Below are positions 22,029 through 33,078 of a stretch of DNA of 64,000 nt, piece after piece. Position numbers and translations under genes: made by a program. Numbering within the stretch: the stretch's first letter is position 1; each line of letters begins with the position of its first letter. This DNA comes from Pyrenula massariospora. Its lineage: Eukaryota; Ascomycota; Eurotiomycetes; Pyrenulales; Pyrenulaceae. A model generated the notes under the pieces. It had not been told where the DNA came from and made no database searches. It saw nothing but the letters and a program-made list of their open reading frames with translations. The stretch lies in the NCBI GenBank assembly GCA_021030905.1, contig JAGFMI010000004.1, forward strand, positions 1-64,000, in the 5' to 3' direction.

Positions 22029-23106
22029 TCACATTTGACCTATCACCCATTGGATTCCGGTCAAGGTATTGCGATAAAACATCTGTCCTTCTGGTACGGT
22101 CGGGAAGTACCAAAAAATATGAGGCAAACCTTTGTAGTAATCCTCTTTCACAGAAACACCGGCGCGGCGAAGAGCTCGAGCCATGATTTGCCCATCGTCC
22201 CTAAACGGATCACACTCGCAAGTCACGATGTAAGTGGGTGGGAAACTCTTGTGAACATTGAAAGCTAAGGCGGTCAAGATCGTTTCGTCATCGGGATGTA
22301 TCTCAGCATATTTGTAAAATGATCGCACAGATGTCTGATCGATAATAGGGTTGTCACTCTTGAACATTTCCATCGCGTTATATTCTTGTTTGTATACCTC
22401 TGGCACGTTGTCTGGGTGTAACGTAGGCGGCACGATTGCCACCACACCCTTAACAGTGCTTCGCATAGGAGAAGATGGATGCAGCAGCATGCGGCGGGTC
22501 AGTGCCAAGGCTAGACAGCCACCGGCAGAGTTGCCCATAGCATACATTTTAGACTTGTCACCTCCGTATGAGTCCGCATGTTGGTGAGCCTAAAATGTAA
22601 GCGCAGGCTTTCTAACGACTATTTAGACGCGGACGGCTAACAACATACCCACTCCAAAATTTTCGTCGCATCCTGAAGCTGGGAGGCACATTTGTTGTCG
22701 GGGGCCAGCCCATAGTCAACGCTCACGATAACCGTGGGCAATCGTTCCACTACCATCCGGCAGAAGCCGTCTTCGACCTCAAGATTGCCGAGAACAAATC
22801 CTCCACCGTGTAAATAGATGCCAACCGGAAGAAAATCTTTCGGACGTGACTGGGGACTGTATATACGGTATCTCGTTCCGTCCACGACGTTTTCCGTCGT
22901 AACTACCGCGTCAGATGGAGGTGGATATTGAGGTGCGAGGAATGAGACAAGCTCATCGAACTGGGCATGCATATTCTCAACCGTGCCTTTCAAGGCCCAT
23001 CGCTTTCCGAGAAGCTTTTCAGCCTGGAGAACTTTTCAATGCGAACGGAAAAATCATTTTCAATCTCTTAACAAACCTCTTTCCATGAATCCGCGTAGGA
23101 CACCAT
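22029..23106 (-). CDS. HSL-type alpha/beta hydrolase (esterase), three exons
   Basis: Exons (minus) are 23106-23077, 23023-22649 and 22589-22029, giving 321 aa. The 30-nt first exon (MVSYADSWKE) is supported by GTTTGT...CCAG and perfect phase. The oxyanion-hole HGGG motif occurs in YLHGGGFVLGN. The nucleophile motif is GNSAGG (GDSAGG in most relatives), the acid is the Asp in CDPFRDDG, and the His is in GLPHIFW. The hormone-sensitive-lipase family hydrolyses small esters, so in this cluster it could deacylate or transesterify an intermediate. The start lies 999 bp from the divergent prenyltransferase gene. Confidence 0.88.
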
Positions 23107-24104
23107 CTCAGCCGTGGATATTAATTGCAATCTTTTGTCGATGAAAAGTGAAAGTTTTTGTTGAGAAGCAGTCTTGACTCAAATTTCTCTCTAGGATTTG
23201 GATGTTTTGACATCTTGCAAATCATTATCCCAGTGTTGCGCTGACTCGTGACGACTTAGGCTCCCAGACCAGTATCAACCGGTATGCATTACCGACTGCT
23301 AGTTCATTAACCTCTTTCATCAATTTGCTCAGTCTTTCGCGGCTGTATACAAATCCAATAACGTTCATTAGACCGGAAAAGTAACCTAAAGTCTCCACCA
23401 CAAAATTCCATTGTTGCGTCGAGCGGGATTTAAGGCGGCGGTTTTGGTGGTAAGACTAAGCTTAAGATGGGAAACGGCCAGCACCGCAGGGGCCTGACAG
23501 CCTAATGGTGATGCTTAGAGTGGATCTTCCCGTCCGTTAGGCCGCCTAAGTGCCTCCTTAAAATAAGGCCCAGGGCATTGACCGCAAGATAAGCAATACT
23601 ATGCGAAAGCCATCAAACGAAGCAGCTCAAGGAGGAACAATTCGTTGTACTTTCAGACTCTCGACCAATTACTGCTTCGCAAAACCCTTGCGCCACCTGA
23701 TTTTGGCTAGATAGGACAAACAAAGTGTCTCGTAAATTCAGGCATATGAGTTTTCTAGTCGCTCTGCCTTCGCAGGATAATCAATTGGCCTTGCAGAGGA
23801 CCACCTAGCAACCTGGATGTGTCGCAGAAAGTTGCCTCATAAAATGAGGAATTCTTCTTCTCAACTATGTTCCTAGACAGGAACTATCATACCTTCCTGA
23901 ATGTTGGAGAAAGAGTCTATTCCACGTCCGCGGCAGACAAGGGCTCCACACACTGATCATCAAAGTGGCGGTATGAATAATACGACCGCCGACGGTGATG
24001 CTCACACAAGCGAATCACAGAAGGTTTGACCTATGTCTAAGGACACGGATGTATTAGCTAATGAACGGGACTGGACTTAGGACGATGAACATGTCCCCAA
24101 ACCC
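23107..24104. promoter_or_regulatory. Divergent promoter, esterase / prenyltransferase
   Basis: A 998-bp intergenic region between head-to-head genes. It has TTAAGGCG at 23430-23437 (one mismatch to the cluster octamer on the reverse strand) and a dense patch of related sites at 23538-23572 (ttaggccgcctaag, ccttaaaataaggccc). No ORF is supported. Confidence 0.5.
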
Positions 24105-25406
24105 ATGATCAAGCCAACCGCTGTTTGGAACGTAGTCTCTCGTTGGCTGCCGTCTCGAGGCAGAGATATGGACCTTTGGTGGAAGCTAGCAGGTCCGCAT
24201 CTAGCCACGATGCTACACGAGGGAGACTGCACGGCATTTCAACAGATCGAGGCGCTGCTACTGTTCCACTTCGTCCTAGTGCCTCGCCTTGGGTCTTTTC
24301 CCTCAACAGGTGGTCCCCGGTGGATGAGTCCCCTAAGTGTCGATGGTGGCTGCATCGAGTACAGCTGGAAATGGCCTCGTCGCCACAACGAGAGCCCTGA
24401 CATACGATGTACTGTTGAGCCTCTGGGTCCTTTCACCGGCGCTGCCGTTGACCCGTTCAATCAGGAGGCGACCAGGGAGCTCTTGCATCATCTTTCACTC
24501 ATTCTCCCTGATCTCGACCTGACCCTCTTCCAACACTTTATCTCGTACTTCTATGATGTCGACAAGATCAAATACGTAGCTGCGGGAAGGAAACCGACGG
24601 CAACTGTCTTCCTCGCGTTTGAATTTCTCAATGGTGGCCTCATGGTCAAGGCGTACTTCGTCAAGCCAACGAGGCTTGGGATTGAGGGGCCTATCACCAA
24701 CCTTGACTTCTGGGCCGCGGGGATCCGGGCGCTAAGGAAAGAAAATCCGGCGGCGGAGGCGGTCTTCCAATTTCTAAAGACTTCCAGTATAGGCCAACAG
24801 TGTCATCCTGAAGGTCTTGCTATCGACCTCAGTGGGCGGGGTAAGTCTCGTATCAAGATGTACGTGCACACCTTCAACACGACATTCGACAGTGTGCGTG
24901 AGATGATGACCATGGGTGGCGCTCTGGGAGATATGGAGAGGCATCTCGAGGATCTCCACTCGCTGATCAAACTTGTAGCCGGGCTCCCTAACAATTACGC
25001 TAGAGGAAAACAGGTCGATACGACGGTATCGTATTCTAGTGACAATATTTCGCAGTTCAAGGACCTACCAGAACTCCTGTCTGGCTACATCTACTACTTC
25101 GATGTTGCACCCGGAATGTCTCGACCGGACATTAAATGGTATATCCCGGTTCGACACTATGGCAAGGACGACCTCCAGATCGCGAGGGGAATCATCCAAT
25201 GGATGGAGCAACACGGTCGTGGACAATATGTCAGGAACTTTATGCGCATCCTAGAGAGCATCTCCAGCCACCGACAACTCGACGAGGGCCTAGGTTTGCA
25301 GGTACACATATCCTGCATGTTCAAGGATGGCGAGCTGGACATCACATCGTACCTGGGGCCAGAGCCATTTCACCCTGGTAGACAGGCTGAGTCATCTGTT
25401 GCATAG
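24105..25406 (+). CDS. DMATS-type aromatic prenyltransferase
   Basis: This is a single-exon 433-aa protein of normal length for dimethylallyltryptophan-synthase-type ABBA prenyltransferases, which attach dimethylallyl (or longer) chains to indoles and other aromatics without a DDxxD motif. Recognisable blocks are WWKLAGPHLATML, FHFVLVPRLGSFP, the substrate-side CIEYSWKW, DIRCTVEPLGPFTG (with a diphosphate-binding Arg), FLAFEFLNGGLMVKAYFVKP (Lys and Tyr in the pyrophosphate shield), SRIKMYVHT, and near the C-terminus KWYIPVRHYGKDD. With an adjacent PABA route, a prenylated aminobenzoate or aniline is the simplest product hypothesis. No NRPS making an indole or diketopiperazine substrate is in the window. 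Confidence 0.94.
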   Translation: MIKPTAVWNVVSRWLPSRGRDMDLWWKLAGPHLATMLHEGDCTAFQQIEALLLFHFVLVPRLGSFPSTGGPRWMSPLSVDGGCIEYSWKWPRRHNESPDIRCTVEPLGPFTGAAVDPFNQEATRELLHHLSLILPDLDLTLFQHFISYFYDVDKIKYVAAGRKPTATVFLAFEFLNGGLMVKAYFVKPTRLGIEGPITNLDFWAAGIRALRKENPAAEAVFQFLKTSSIGQQCHPEGLAIDLSGRGKSRIKMYVHTFNTTFDSVREMMTMGGALGDMERHLEDLHSLIKLVAGLPNNYARGKQVDTTVSYSSDNISQFKDLPELLSGYIYYFDVAPGMSRPDIKWYIPVRHYGKDDLQIARGIIQWMEQHGRGQYVRNFMRILESISSHRQLDEGLGLQVHISCMFKDGELDITSYLGPEPFHPGRQAESSVA

Positions 25407-26010
25407 CTTTTTCGTCTGCAAAACACCGAAGAACTATCAGACATAATGTTCTCGAGCCTCAAGAGCAAAAGTTGCATGTAGTTCCCAATGATTATGCCTG
25501 GATTCTAATGTCGTAGTCCTATGCTCATGATTAAAGTAATTACATCTATTTGCATTCTCTAATTGGATCTACGAGAAATTTTCAGCGGCAATTTGGAACT
25601 TGATCTCCTTCATATTACCTTACGACTAGCAAACTTATCAGCCACTAGACGGTGTTCGAAGTCAGATAGTCAGGTGATCGGTTCAGTGTGTCGACACTCG
25701 CCTGGGACACTCTCATCTGTTGGATCGTATCATCACAGTTTCCTGCATACAATTTGATCTATCTTTTCAACGTCGTTGGGCATTTCGTATAAACTAAAAC
25801 TCTCACAAGGTTGATCGAAGTTACACCAAGGAATCTTTCATATAGCCAACGCTAGGAACCACGAAGTATAGCTTGGATTTCATAGATATTTTTTCTTGTT
25901 CATGGACCTTGATGTTTGAATTTGTACCTATTTGAATTTTATGAAAGCCAATTAGGCGAAGACATAGAGTGCTCTTTGGCAGATTGGGTACATCATCTTA
26001 CCCCTAAGAC
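25407..26010. other. Intergenic between convergent genes
   Basis: No gene is seen. The ORF 25563-25757 is short and featureless. It contains the 3' flanks of the prenyltransferase and the C2H2 gene. Confidence 0.5.
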
Positions 26011-26691
26011 TCAGCTTGTTCGCCAAGTTAGCTTCTGAGACTTCGACCGATCCTTTGCATGTATTCTTCTGACGTGATCTTTCATATTGTCGAACCTGCT
26101 GAAGACACGCGAACAACATACCCCTGGTACTCTGTGCCATTCACATTTGATCTTCGGGTCGTGTTTCTTCTCGTGTCTGGCTCGGTCCTTCTTGGTGGAG
26201 AAGCCGTGGCCTCTTCTGAGATTGGAATGATTCATCGCGACGTCTCTGGAGACTCCATAAGCCGATTGCGAACAGCCATCAATTCGACAATAGTAAGTCT
26301 TGAAACGGCGATCGACGTGTCTGTGCTTACTGTATATGCGGTTGATTTGTCTTTGAGCACTCTCGACCGAATTTGGAAATTCAAGACTTGGCACGACTCG
26401 GTTTCCGTGTTCTATCGACGAAAGGTGACCTAGTACGGGCTGTGCGTACAGTGCAGCCGAGCTCTCAGCAGTGTAATGGCTCCGTAGAAGTTTTGAAGTG
26501 GGTGACGACAGAAAGGAGCTCGGCAGATAATCATCTAGCGAAAAGGGCATTGATGACTTCGACAAAGCTTGATCTTCTGTGAATGTCCGTGTGAAAAGCG
26601 GCAGGGCCATCCACGCCTGCGGGCGGAGGCTCATTGACACATTGTCTTTCTGAAAGTTGTCGATGAATGTTTGTGAACTTAAGAAGGCCAT
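26011..26691 (-). CDS. C2H2 zinc-finger protein, candidate regulator
   Basis: This is a 226-aa ORF with a low-complexity N-terminal half and a C-terminal zinc-finger region. The first finger-like segment is YYCRIDGC...H with GYG/HGFSTKKDRARHEKKH. The second begins IKCEWHRVPGVCC and ends FDNMKDHVRRIHAKD. Spacing is irregular, as in fungal C2H2 proteins whose first finger has a long loop. It lies 605 bp from the prenyltransferase 3' end and may regulate the PABA-prenyl cluster; this rests on position only. An upstream exon (ORF 26897-26679, overlapping in another frame) is possible but unsupported. Confidence 0.7.
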   Translation of the reverse strand: MAFLSSQTFIDNFQKDNVSMSLRPQAWMALPLFTRTFTEDQALSKSSMPFSLDDYLPSSFLSSPTSKLLRSHYTAESSAALYAQPVLGHLSSIEHGNRVVPSLEFPNSVESAQRQINRIYSKHRHVDRRFKTYYCRIDGCSQSAYGVSRDVAMNHSNLRRGHGFSTKKDRARHEKKHDPKIKCEWHRVPGVCCSRVFSRFDNMKDHVRRIHAKDRSKSQKLTWRTS

Positions 26692-28795
26692 TTCCCAGAT
26701 GGACTTGGCAAATTGAGATGAGAATGCTCTATTTGCAGACTATTTTCAAAATCGTGGATTACAGCAAGGGTTTCAGAGGTAAATCCGCGTTCAGTTGCGA
26801 GTCTTGACGAAACACGATAGCACCAATTTGGAATATTAAAACTTCCAACTGAAGACAAAGCACGAGAGGTTAGATTCAGGCACTTTTCAGGAACCACAGT
26901 TTCAGACCTCGATACAGTACCGTGCTGAAGACAAACACCTTCGGCATTTGAAATTCACGCCGGGATGGACCGTGTTGGAAGGGGTCAGGAAAGCTGCCCT
27001 TTTGATCGCTGATGGTCGGAGTACTTTTATTATTGACCGAGCTTCCCGTCAATCGGTTCGAATGCCGTCATTTAAGAACCATTGAGCGCCGCTGAGTAGA
27101 GCCTCGAGCCATGCTCAGCCAACCCGGTGGAAATGAATCGATTGGCCGAATACCCTACACCGCCCTGGTTTACTTTCAACGGACCACGCGTGCCTGTATG
27201 ACAAAGCCCTTGCATTGCGGTAGGAATTGAATCCTCTACCGAAAACGCAATAAAGCTTTCGAGCCGGCCCGTAGTCTCTCCAAAGGCGCGCTTGAGTGAT
27301 GACAGTCCTGACCACGGTCTTGATCCATCGGCGCACAGACAATGAATCGCCTGCCAAACGGGCCGAGAAACACTGGACTTGCCAAACATGATTGCAATAT
27401 TTAAGAGCACCAACAAATTCGTAACCATTCGGCAGCTTAATGAGCACAAATAGATGTATAATTATAAAATATCTTCCATTTTTCTCTACCCTCACCTTAC
27501 CCCTATGTAATCAATTCTATCCACGATCCATCTATCGACCAAATCTTCATCGTTCCGTTCGTACAGACTACCTAATTAGGTTAACCTTGCATCCTGATAG
27601 TCGCTTGAAACACCGGATGATAGGCATCAGATGTTAATACTTAGGCCTTTTAGGTTATTTATAACCAGACTTCCAACCAAAGTGCTATCTATATTTTCAA
27701 CGAGCTTTAGTTTCGAGTAGATTTGCCCTTCACCCTTTGCCCGCGTGAGGTTTTAAGAAATGGCTACTTGTTCAGGCTTTGGACCAATATAGAGTAAGGA
27801 GTGGGAACTGCAAATTGACACCAAAAAATTCCTGTTACAGGTCCAATAGCTGACCAGAGAACACCCCGCGGATCCGGCTCGAAGGAATCTTCGTGTACTC
27901 TGATGGTCTTCCTTCAACGCTCGACTTTCGTAAAAGCTGTCGTTTAAGGACTCCACCAAGTGCTCGAGCATGCAAGTCGGATTGATCGGTCACACATGAA
28001 TCCTAGATAGTCTTGTCGAGAATTTCGGATCCGCGGAGGTTCGCACTTGTAGCTGCATGTCAGACGCGTAATGCGACGTGCGCCCTTCTGCTACATGATT
28101 TCGGCTAGCGATGAATACACGCCGTCCGAATAGCAAGGCAAGTCACTGTTACTACAGCTGAACGATCAATGGAATGATTGTATTTCTCTTTCAGTTCGGT
28201 CGTCACGAAACACAATATTTGGTATAAATTGTCGCGGACAATTTTTCGAAAGCATTGTCTAAGCATTTGGAAATCCTCGTCGACACATCTCGCAACGACT
28301 TTGGTGGGGAGGGGCATTTCTAGGCGGTCGACAGCGTGTGGATAATTAGAAAAGTCATGGAAATACGACAATGGTAGGCTATTGAAATCCTTCGGCATTG
28401 ATCTTGCGGGATTATGACTTTATAGGATCGTGATCATCTTTAATAGTGGGGCTCTTGCGGTTGGAACCGTTTTGGCGGCAAGATGACTCTAACACCATTA
28501 AGGTATCAAGTTGCGAATAAGCTTTACTTCCCAATATGATCGTTTCTCTCGTTCTTCAGAGTCGATTCTGGCAACCTTGGCCAACGTTTCTTTGTCTCAC
28601 ACGCACATTAGAGCTAACAACTTTCGGATCAGAGGTGGGTTCAAGAGTTTGTTCCGACATCATATGTCAACTTGATGAATTATCGACGCAGCTACTCTAT
28701 GTCAGCTCTAGAACCTGTAAATTTGCTCTTCTATCAAAAATCCCCTGTTTATTCAAGTGGTGCTTGAGGACCTGACCCACATAACTCACATTACA
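26692..28795. other. Gene-poor stretch between two candidate regulators
   Basis: Several 70-126-aa ORFs (26679-26897, 27072-27495, 28105-28398, all minus) show no signal peptide, domain or splice pattern I can support. The 28105-28398 ORF (97 aa) has two Cys and mixed charge and could be a gene fragment. A ctaggccttttagg-like site lies near 27642. No Zn2Cys6 sequence is visible ahead of the next gene. Confidence 0.4.
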
Positions 28796-30164
28796 ATGGA
28801 TCTTCCCAACGTATCACAGGAGCGAGAGACAACCATACTTATGTACTACCTCGATGTAGTATTTGAAGTTCAGTTTCCATTCTACAATTCATCTATATCA
28901 AAAGGCACCAGGAGCTGGATCCTCCCCCTTCTTACGTCAACTAAGGCAGTCTATTATGCCACTCTTGGTTTAAGTACTATCCATCTCAAAACAAAGCTGA
29001 ATGGTGGTGCCGATCTATATGTAAAGTCGTTGTGGGAGGAAACGGCGAAACACTACTATTCGACTGCTCTGCACGAATTGCAAAAAGAGATCAGTACATT
29101 GAGCCAACAATACCAAGCGAGATCTTTCAAGCGAACCATACACGCTCTCGCCTGCATAATGCAGCTTATTTTCTTCGATGTACGTCGTTTCTTGTTCTGA
29201 CTTTGTAAGTTGAGTAATAATTAGATGATGCGTGAAAGCTCATTTTTGTTGAGCCAAATAGATAGTCGACAACCAGAATGTCGATTGGCAAATGCATCTT
29301 GAAGCTGCAAGATCTATAATTCCTACTCTGATAGAGGCCTCGGAGTTGATGGGGATTCCAGAGGGACTCGCTCCTACAATCTATACCTGGTGGCCTCCAG
29401 GAGATGCAGCGAGCATTATAGGAGAGGAGCTGCTTTCACACGAAGATCTCACCGCATTTAGATTTCTTTCGAATATTTTTGCTTATTGGGATGCCCTATC
29501 CAGTATTTCCTCGGGCTCAAAGTCCTATCTTTATCAAAACCAAAATTTACTGCAGAGTCCAGAAAGCCCCGTGAAGCTCCATCTTCTGACTGGCTGCCGC
29601 AACTGGGTGATAGCAGTTATCATCGATATTGGAGCACTGGATGAATGGAAAAGGACAGCCGAGAGAGACAATTGTCTGAGTATCCGGGATCTGGCCAGCC
29701 GTGCAGTCCAGATCGAGACTCGGTTAGAGAAAGGAATCGCTACAGAATCACAGATAGGGGAGAAGAAGAGTTCTATTGACAGCATCACAAGCATCTTTGC
29801 TTGCTCTGCCCTTATCTATTTACACGGAGTTGTTTCTGGATTGAACAATGAGCTACCGGAAATGAAGGACAGCATTTCAAGAACCATTCAGAAGATTGAG
29901 TTGTTGTCCGATAGAGAGCTTCTGAGGCATTTAACCTGGCCAATATGTGTCGCAGCATGTGTCGTGAGAGGTGCAGAGCAGGTACTCTTGCGGGGTATAT
30001 TGTCTAGAGAGAAGGACCGGATATCTTCAATTGGGGCTCAATTTAGAGCCCATGCGATGGCGGAAGAGATCTGGGAAAGGCGTCATATGCCATTGGGAAC
30101 GATGGTGTCATGGGATTGGCAAGAAGTCTTGAAACTGGAGGAAAGGACAATTCTGCTCATCTAG
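28796..30164 (+). CDS. Fungal_trans_2 protein lacking a zinc cluster
   Basis: Exons are 28796-29179 and 29262-30164 (82-nt intron, GTACGT...AATAG), giving 428 aa. The sequence matches the regulatory domain that follows Zn2Cys6 in many fungal transcription factors. Examples are LMYYLDVVFEVQFPFYN near the N-terminus, RSWILPLLTSTKAVYYATLGLS, then the exon-junction region LIFFD-IVDNQNVDWQMHL, and a late PICVAACV and RRHMPLGTMVSWDW. No C-x2-C-x6-C DNA-binding motif is found within 700 bp upstream in any frame, so it is either a truncated factor or a cofactor-like protein. Position suggests possible control of the neighbouring cluster. Confidence 0.8.
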
Positions 30165-31556
30165 GCTAGCACCATTTCAATAAGGCTTATCATACAAAAC
30201 TTCAACACCGACTGAGAAGCTTCTATCAGCGGTCTATGTTCGTGAATTCCATTGGCAAAGCTCTAACTTGCTTTGCTTCCACGCCTGCTCATGATATGGA
30301 GCCATATTTGGCTCATAAGGGCAAGGATAGACCTACTAGTGGGCGGTATAGTAGTAGACTAGTGCACCTTGAACGGCGAGGGTGTCGAAGGATATTGCAG
30401 AGACCAAATGGAGGGTACTGAACGCCGGTAAGGACATCTCTAGAGAGCATTAGGTCACCCTTGGAGGAGTTCTGGTAGATTCATGATCCACATAGTCATC
30501 AGCATGTACGGTCTTGTTAGAAAACTCCGCAGCACATAGGTTATATTAGAATCCTTACCAGTGAAGCTCTACTTCTGCTACCAATGACTCCCCAGCTCCG
30601 CAAATCAGCGTTAGCTGTCAACGTATCAGCTTAGAAACCCATGCGAGCATAGTGTGTTCAGCCCTCTTTAGTTTAAGGCGAGCAGCGAATCGATCACTTC
30701 CTTGTGCCCTGTAACGAAGCTTTGCCTAAATAAATGCACCACGGCTGGTATACTCCGTCTAGCCACAGTCGAGAAGGGAATCAGGGGGGGATCTTCGTGG
30801 GCTGATGGGGAAAAAGGCAATGAAGGCAAACACAACGTTGTCTTCCAGGAGGCGCAACGCGAAGCAGCGGCCTGGACGCGAGGAGGTTTTGCCAAGGCAG
30901 CCGATGTGCCAACTAAAGGCGTGTCCCCGGACTCGAGGCTGGGGGACAGAAGTCGTGGCCCCCCCTCCAGGCTCTTCAGGCCGATTATTAGCCGGTAGGG
31001 GGGCCACGACTTCTGTCCCACCAGCCTCGACTCGAGTCACTTGGGGGCGGTTTGGGGCCGAAGGGCATCAACCCTAACACGGTCGGTCGTACGTCGTAGG
31101 AGCCATCTCCAGTACGATATTAGACTAAAGCGATCTGTCGTGTTGAGAATGGACTTCGATAGACTGTGATTACTGAGAGTTTGGCCGGCATGGAGAAACA
31201 CCCTTTGCACTACGGCACGGAAATATCGTGCGAAAATATTTAAGCCATTGGAGGGAAGAGTCTCTTGGTGATACGAATCGATCATGAAGCTCTCAATCAA
31301 TCAGGTGTGGGTCCCTTTTCATTATGCATGCCCTCTACTTCGACAACTTTCATCCTGGCAAGCCCAGCCAGGTCTTTTGCCCAGGTAGCTTTCAGCCACT
31401 AAAAAGTCTCGATCAATCCCAGTATGCTTGCCCTTGTTCTCAACAGAAACTAAAACAGCTCTTGAAAGCACTTCAATGTCTACTCTATCAGGCTCTCTCT
31501 TTCTGGCAACGTCGTTCTGCGAACCCATGCGTAGGTGATAGGGCACATGCTCCCTT
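30165..31556. other. Intergenic with a GC-rich island
   Basis: No supportable gene is seen. The 30690-31080 part is much more GC-rich than its flanks and carries a long inverted repeat. ORFs there (30668-31077, both strands) are mutually antisense and lack features. Confidence 0.5.
30930..31037. repeat. Inverted repeat (~35-bp arms)
   Basis: The left arm at 30930-30966 contains gggacagaagtcgtggcccc. The right arm at 30997-31037 contains its reverse complement with a perfect core of over 20 bp plus an extended match across the gactcgaggctgg side. The loop is about 30 bp. It could be a hairpin remnant of a mobile element, but no transposase is seen. Confidence 0.85.
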
Positions 31557-32110
31557 TCAACCCACCTTGCAAATCACAGCGGTAGTGGCATCTTTCCATG
31601 GCGCCTGAACCTGTCCAGTTCCCGGGAATGTGATGTCGGGGCCCTTGCCATCATTACCCACGTAGAGATTGCACGTGACGCCTTGAATGCTTATCAGTCC
31701 GCGGCCACAAATACCTCGATATTAGGAATTGGAAGAGAATACCTTCGCTCGGACCAAGGGAATTCAGTTGGCTGTCTGGGACATCCTCACCCCAAGGCCG
31801 ATTATCCCAATCGAGCCTATAGGAAGTGGCACCTTCGAAATCGCGGTTATAACATGGTTGGACCCAGTTTCTAAATATACACAATCATCAGTCTGAGCTC
31901 AGAACAAAGCTGCTGGCCTCAGCGGTTCCTTAGTATGGAGCGAACGCTCTTGTCTATCGATGGAAAGCAAGCAAATGGCACAATAGGGAGAGCATGGTGG
32001 GACACCTACGGGTTTCTGCAGAGGTAAACACTGGGATCGGAAATTGTGACTTGGATCAAAGCGATGACCAGTGCGCTGAGGACGGCAAACCACCGAGCGA
32101 TACCTCCCAT
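31557..32110 (-). CDS. Small secreted cysteine-containing protein, three exons
   Basis: Exons (minus) are 32110-32010, 31870-31743 and 31681-31557, giving 117 aa with all junctions in phase. A signal peptide covers about residues 1-24 (hydrophobic AVLSALVIALIQVTIS). The mature part has four Cys (in YLCRNP, QPCYNRD, VTCNLY and VICKV), consistent with two disulphides, and is rich in Trp, Asp and Gly. There is no known family to my reading. The gene is subtelomeric and small, and it lies 970 bp from another secreted-protein gene on the same strand, so an effector-like role is possible. I chose the ATG that directly precedes the hydrophobic core; an in-frame ATG exists 31 codons upstream. Confidence 0.72.
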
Positions 32111-33078
32111 GGTGGTGACAATTGCTGATAGGAGCACAAGTTGAGGTTGTCCTGAGAAACGATTGTTCGTACGAGAGACTAACGGGAGACTTGATGGAAT
32201 CAAAATGTTGATGGTACGGGATGAATCTGACGTATCGATGAAATGATTGCTAAAGTCAAGGATAGAGGATGTCAGCTTCAGATAAAGACCGAAGGTTGGC
32301 CGTCCAATGTCACGAGGGCTGAAAAGTCGACCGTGTGTGCAATTAAGCGTGAGGCCTTCCTCACGACCCTGATTCTAAGAGATTGACGCGGGATTCATGT
32401 ACGAATGCCGCCACACCCATCTTTGGTCCGGCAACATAAGGTGCCCTGAGGATTACCAGACACGTTCACGAACAAGCGCTAGACGTTCGTCTCACTTAGT
32501 CTAAGCTGCATTTATCATTCCGCATTTCCATTTGGGTTGAGAATGCTTTTTTCAGGACTGCCGGAGGAGTTATAAATGCATATCTACCCATCGAGCAGTC
32601 TTCGACCTATCTCCGGAGACTTGCTCGAGCACACATGATCCTCCAAAGGCATCTACGTAGGCTAAAGTAGCGCTGCATCCTTCGCCACATGGCCAACATG
32701 CAATTGATCTTCGATGTCTGGCTCCCGTGTGGCTCGCCGACGCTGTCTGTTCCGGACTTGTCGATCTCCACTGGTCTGATGGGATGATATCCGTTGTTAG
32801 CTACCTAATTTGTGGGGAGGTTAAAAAGGTTTGTTGGCTTACCTCCTCTTCGGCGCAGACTGCCAATAAAGCTGCTACCATCGTCCCAGGGCTTTTTATC
32901 AGACCAATGATAGCTCCCTAAAGGCCATTGCGCCACATTAATCCGCCTGCAAGGTCTTTAAGAAACCTAGTCATACAGATCAATCAGTGAGTGGCGTGGG
33001 AAGAGCTGACATGGGCGTAATTTGCTTGTCGAGCGAGCAGATGTCAATTTCTTTCTTGACTTACGGGTTCTTGCTGAT
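32111..33078. other. Intergenic between two secreted-protein genes
   Basis: Both flanking genes are on the minus strand. No ORF here is convincing (32727-32921 plus is featureless). A TATA-like tataaatgc near 32570 could serve the downstream minus-strand gene only if inverted, so I do not assign it. Confidence 0.45.

Noticed and set aside
26679-28398. Minus ORFs of 72-126 aa between the C2H2 and Fungal_trans_2 genes
   Set aside because: No start context, splice pattern, signal peptide or family resemblance that I could support.
30668-31077. ORFs of 90-117 aa on both strands
   Set aside because: Arise from a GC-rich inverted repeat, so both strands encode similar strings (TEVVAP, ATTSVP).
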